Of a DNA stretch of 64,000 bases, positions 63,503-64,000 are shown in pieces. The stretch spans positions 2,989,001 through 3,053,000 of the forward strand of contig JADJXE010000001.1 in the NCBI GenBank assembly GCA_016716005.1. Direction: 5' to 3'. The translations under genes were made by a program, and so were the position numbers. Each line of letters begins with the position of its first letter. Position 1 is the first letter of the stretch. The notes under the pieces are model-generated. The model made no database searches. It saw nothing but the letters and a program-made list of their open reading frames with translations, and was not told where the DNA came from. This DNA comes from Acidimicrobiales bacterium (GTDB lineage Bacteria; Actinomycetota; Acidimicrobiia; Acidimicrobiales; JADJXE01).

Positions 63503-64000
63503 GCCGCCACCGGCGCCCGCCGCCGCCTGCGGTCGGCGAGGGAGGCCAGCCCGAGGAACAGCACCTCGAAGGCGAAGTCCCAGGCTCGCAGGGCCACCGC
63601 CACCGCGGCGGCGTCGCCCAGCGGGTACGTGCGGGCCAGCAGGGCGGTGATCACGCCCTCCCGCACCCCCAGGCCGGCCGGCGTGACCCCGATCATCCCG
63701 GCGACCACGCCGGCGTAGGCCGCACCGATGAGGAGGGGCACGTCGGACCACGACACCGGCACCAGGGCGGCGGCCAGGAACACGAACCGGGCGGCCCGGA
63801 AGAGGGTGTTGACGCCGAAGAGCCCGGCCGCCTCGTACACCTCCCGGGTGCGCACCTCGCCGGGGGCGAGCGACGGGAACCGGGGGAGGAGGCGCCCGAG
63901 GAGCCGGAGCAGCCAGGGCAGGAAGGCCAGCCCCAGCACGCCGGCCACCAGCACGAGCACCCGGAGCCAGGGCGGGCCGAGGGCCGCCGAGGCGAGGGCG
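63499..64000 (-). CDS. Flippase-like membrane protein (lysylphosphatidylglycerol synthase TM family), cut by the window edge
   Basis: The C-terminal ~166 residues of a polytopic protein of the UPF0104/LPG_synthase_TM type. Family features are NTLFRAARFVFLAAALVPV, the conserved GVTPAGLGVREGVITALLA and a terminal helix ending in a basic tail (DRRRRRAPVAA). Related proteins are often next to glycosyltransferases and may move lipids or lipid-linked sugars. The N-terminus lies beyond the right edge. Its stop overlaps the GT39 gene start, so the two are coupled. Confidence 0.82.
   Translation of the reverse strand, partial: ALASAALGPPWLRVLVLVAGVLGLAFLPWLLRLLGRLLPRFPSLAPGEVRTREVYEAAGLFGVNTLFRAARFVFLAAALVPVSWSDVPLLIGAAYAGVVAGMIGVTPAGLGVREGVITALLARTYPLGDAAAVAVALRAWDFAFEVLFLGLASLADRRRRRAPVAA

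Noticed and set aside
1..64000. CRISPR array, insertion sequence, prophage or tRNA genes
   Set aside because: No regularly spaced repeats, transposase or integrase motifs, terminal inverted repeats or tRNA-like folds were found. This was a reading by eye, so a weak tRNA-like RNA could be missed.

Overview
The window is very GC-rich and almost fully coding. Starts are often GTG, genes are tightly coupled (GTGA and TGATG overlaps), and many operon heads look leaderless. With Ku/LigD end-joining proteins, TAP-family lipoprotein hydrolases and PduO-type adenosyltransferase, this fits a high-GC actinobacterium, perhaps of the class Acidimicrobiia. That placement is inference from gene style, since no rRNA or other marker gene is present.

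Layout. 1-4085 (minus strand) is a four-gene surface-polysaccharide operon: initiating sugar transferase, WecG/TagA-type transferase, GT4 glycosyltransferase and an O-antigen-ligase-like protein cut by the left edge. 4193-8339 is a lipoate operon: a lipoylated 2-oxoacid dehydrogenase E2, an in-frame LipB-LipA fusion and an M24 peptidase. 8347-13425 holds a lipoprotein, an unrecognised membrane protein, Ku plus a polymerase-only LigD, and a TAP-family lipoprotein hydrolase.

13521-38978 is the centrepiece. It is a three-gene cluster made of a free-standing A-PCP protein, a 7,667-residue NRPS-like protein and a Sfp-type phosphopantetheinyl transferase. I read 13 adenylation (A) domains, 5 carrier proteins (PCP), 2 condensation (C) domains and 1 thioesterase (TE): A0-PCP0 | A1-C1-A2-A3-PCP1-A4-PCP2-A5-A6-A7-A8-A9-A10-A11-PCP3-C2-A12-PCP4-TE. 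Eight A domains have no carrier directly after them. Seven of the eight acyl-ligase-type A domains have a changed ATP-binding P-loop, while all five amino-acid-type A domains keep it. This is not a normal collinear NRPS and is the best candidate here for an undescribed system.

39001-44585 carries B12-dependent methionine synthase divergent from a cobalamin adenosyltransferase and a leucyl aminopeptidase. 44726-49497 is a probable peptide or amino-acid catabolic operon: YfcC-type carrier, second M17 aminopeptidase, SLC13-type permease. 49597-52900 holds a sulfurtransferase, an M20 peptidase, a 467-bp stretch without a supported gene and a VapBC-type toxin-antitoxin pair. 52956-55683 holds a protein of unknown function, a sirtuin and a rhodanese-ThiF protein. 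55709-64000 is a second glycan or envelope region (GT39-like proteins, GT4, GT2, PIG-L deacetylase, GNAT protein, and a flippase-like protein cut by the right edge).

Across the window, 12 genes at operon heads have TAGNNT or TACGCT 6-10 nt before the start codon, and vapB has TATGTT in the same place. This suggests leaderless transcription as a general rule in this organism, including for the NRPS cluster.
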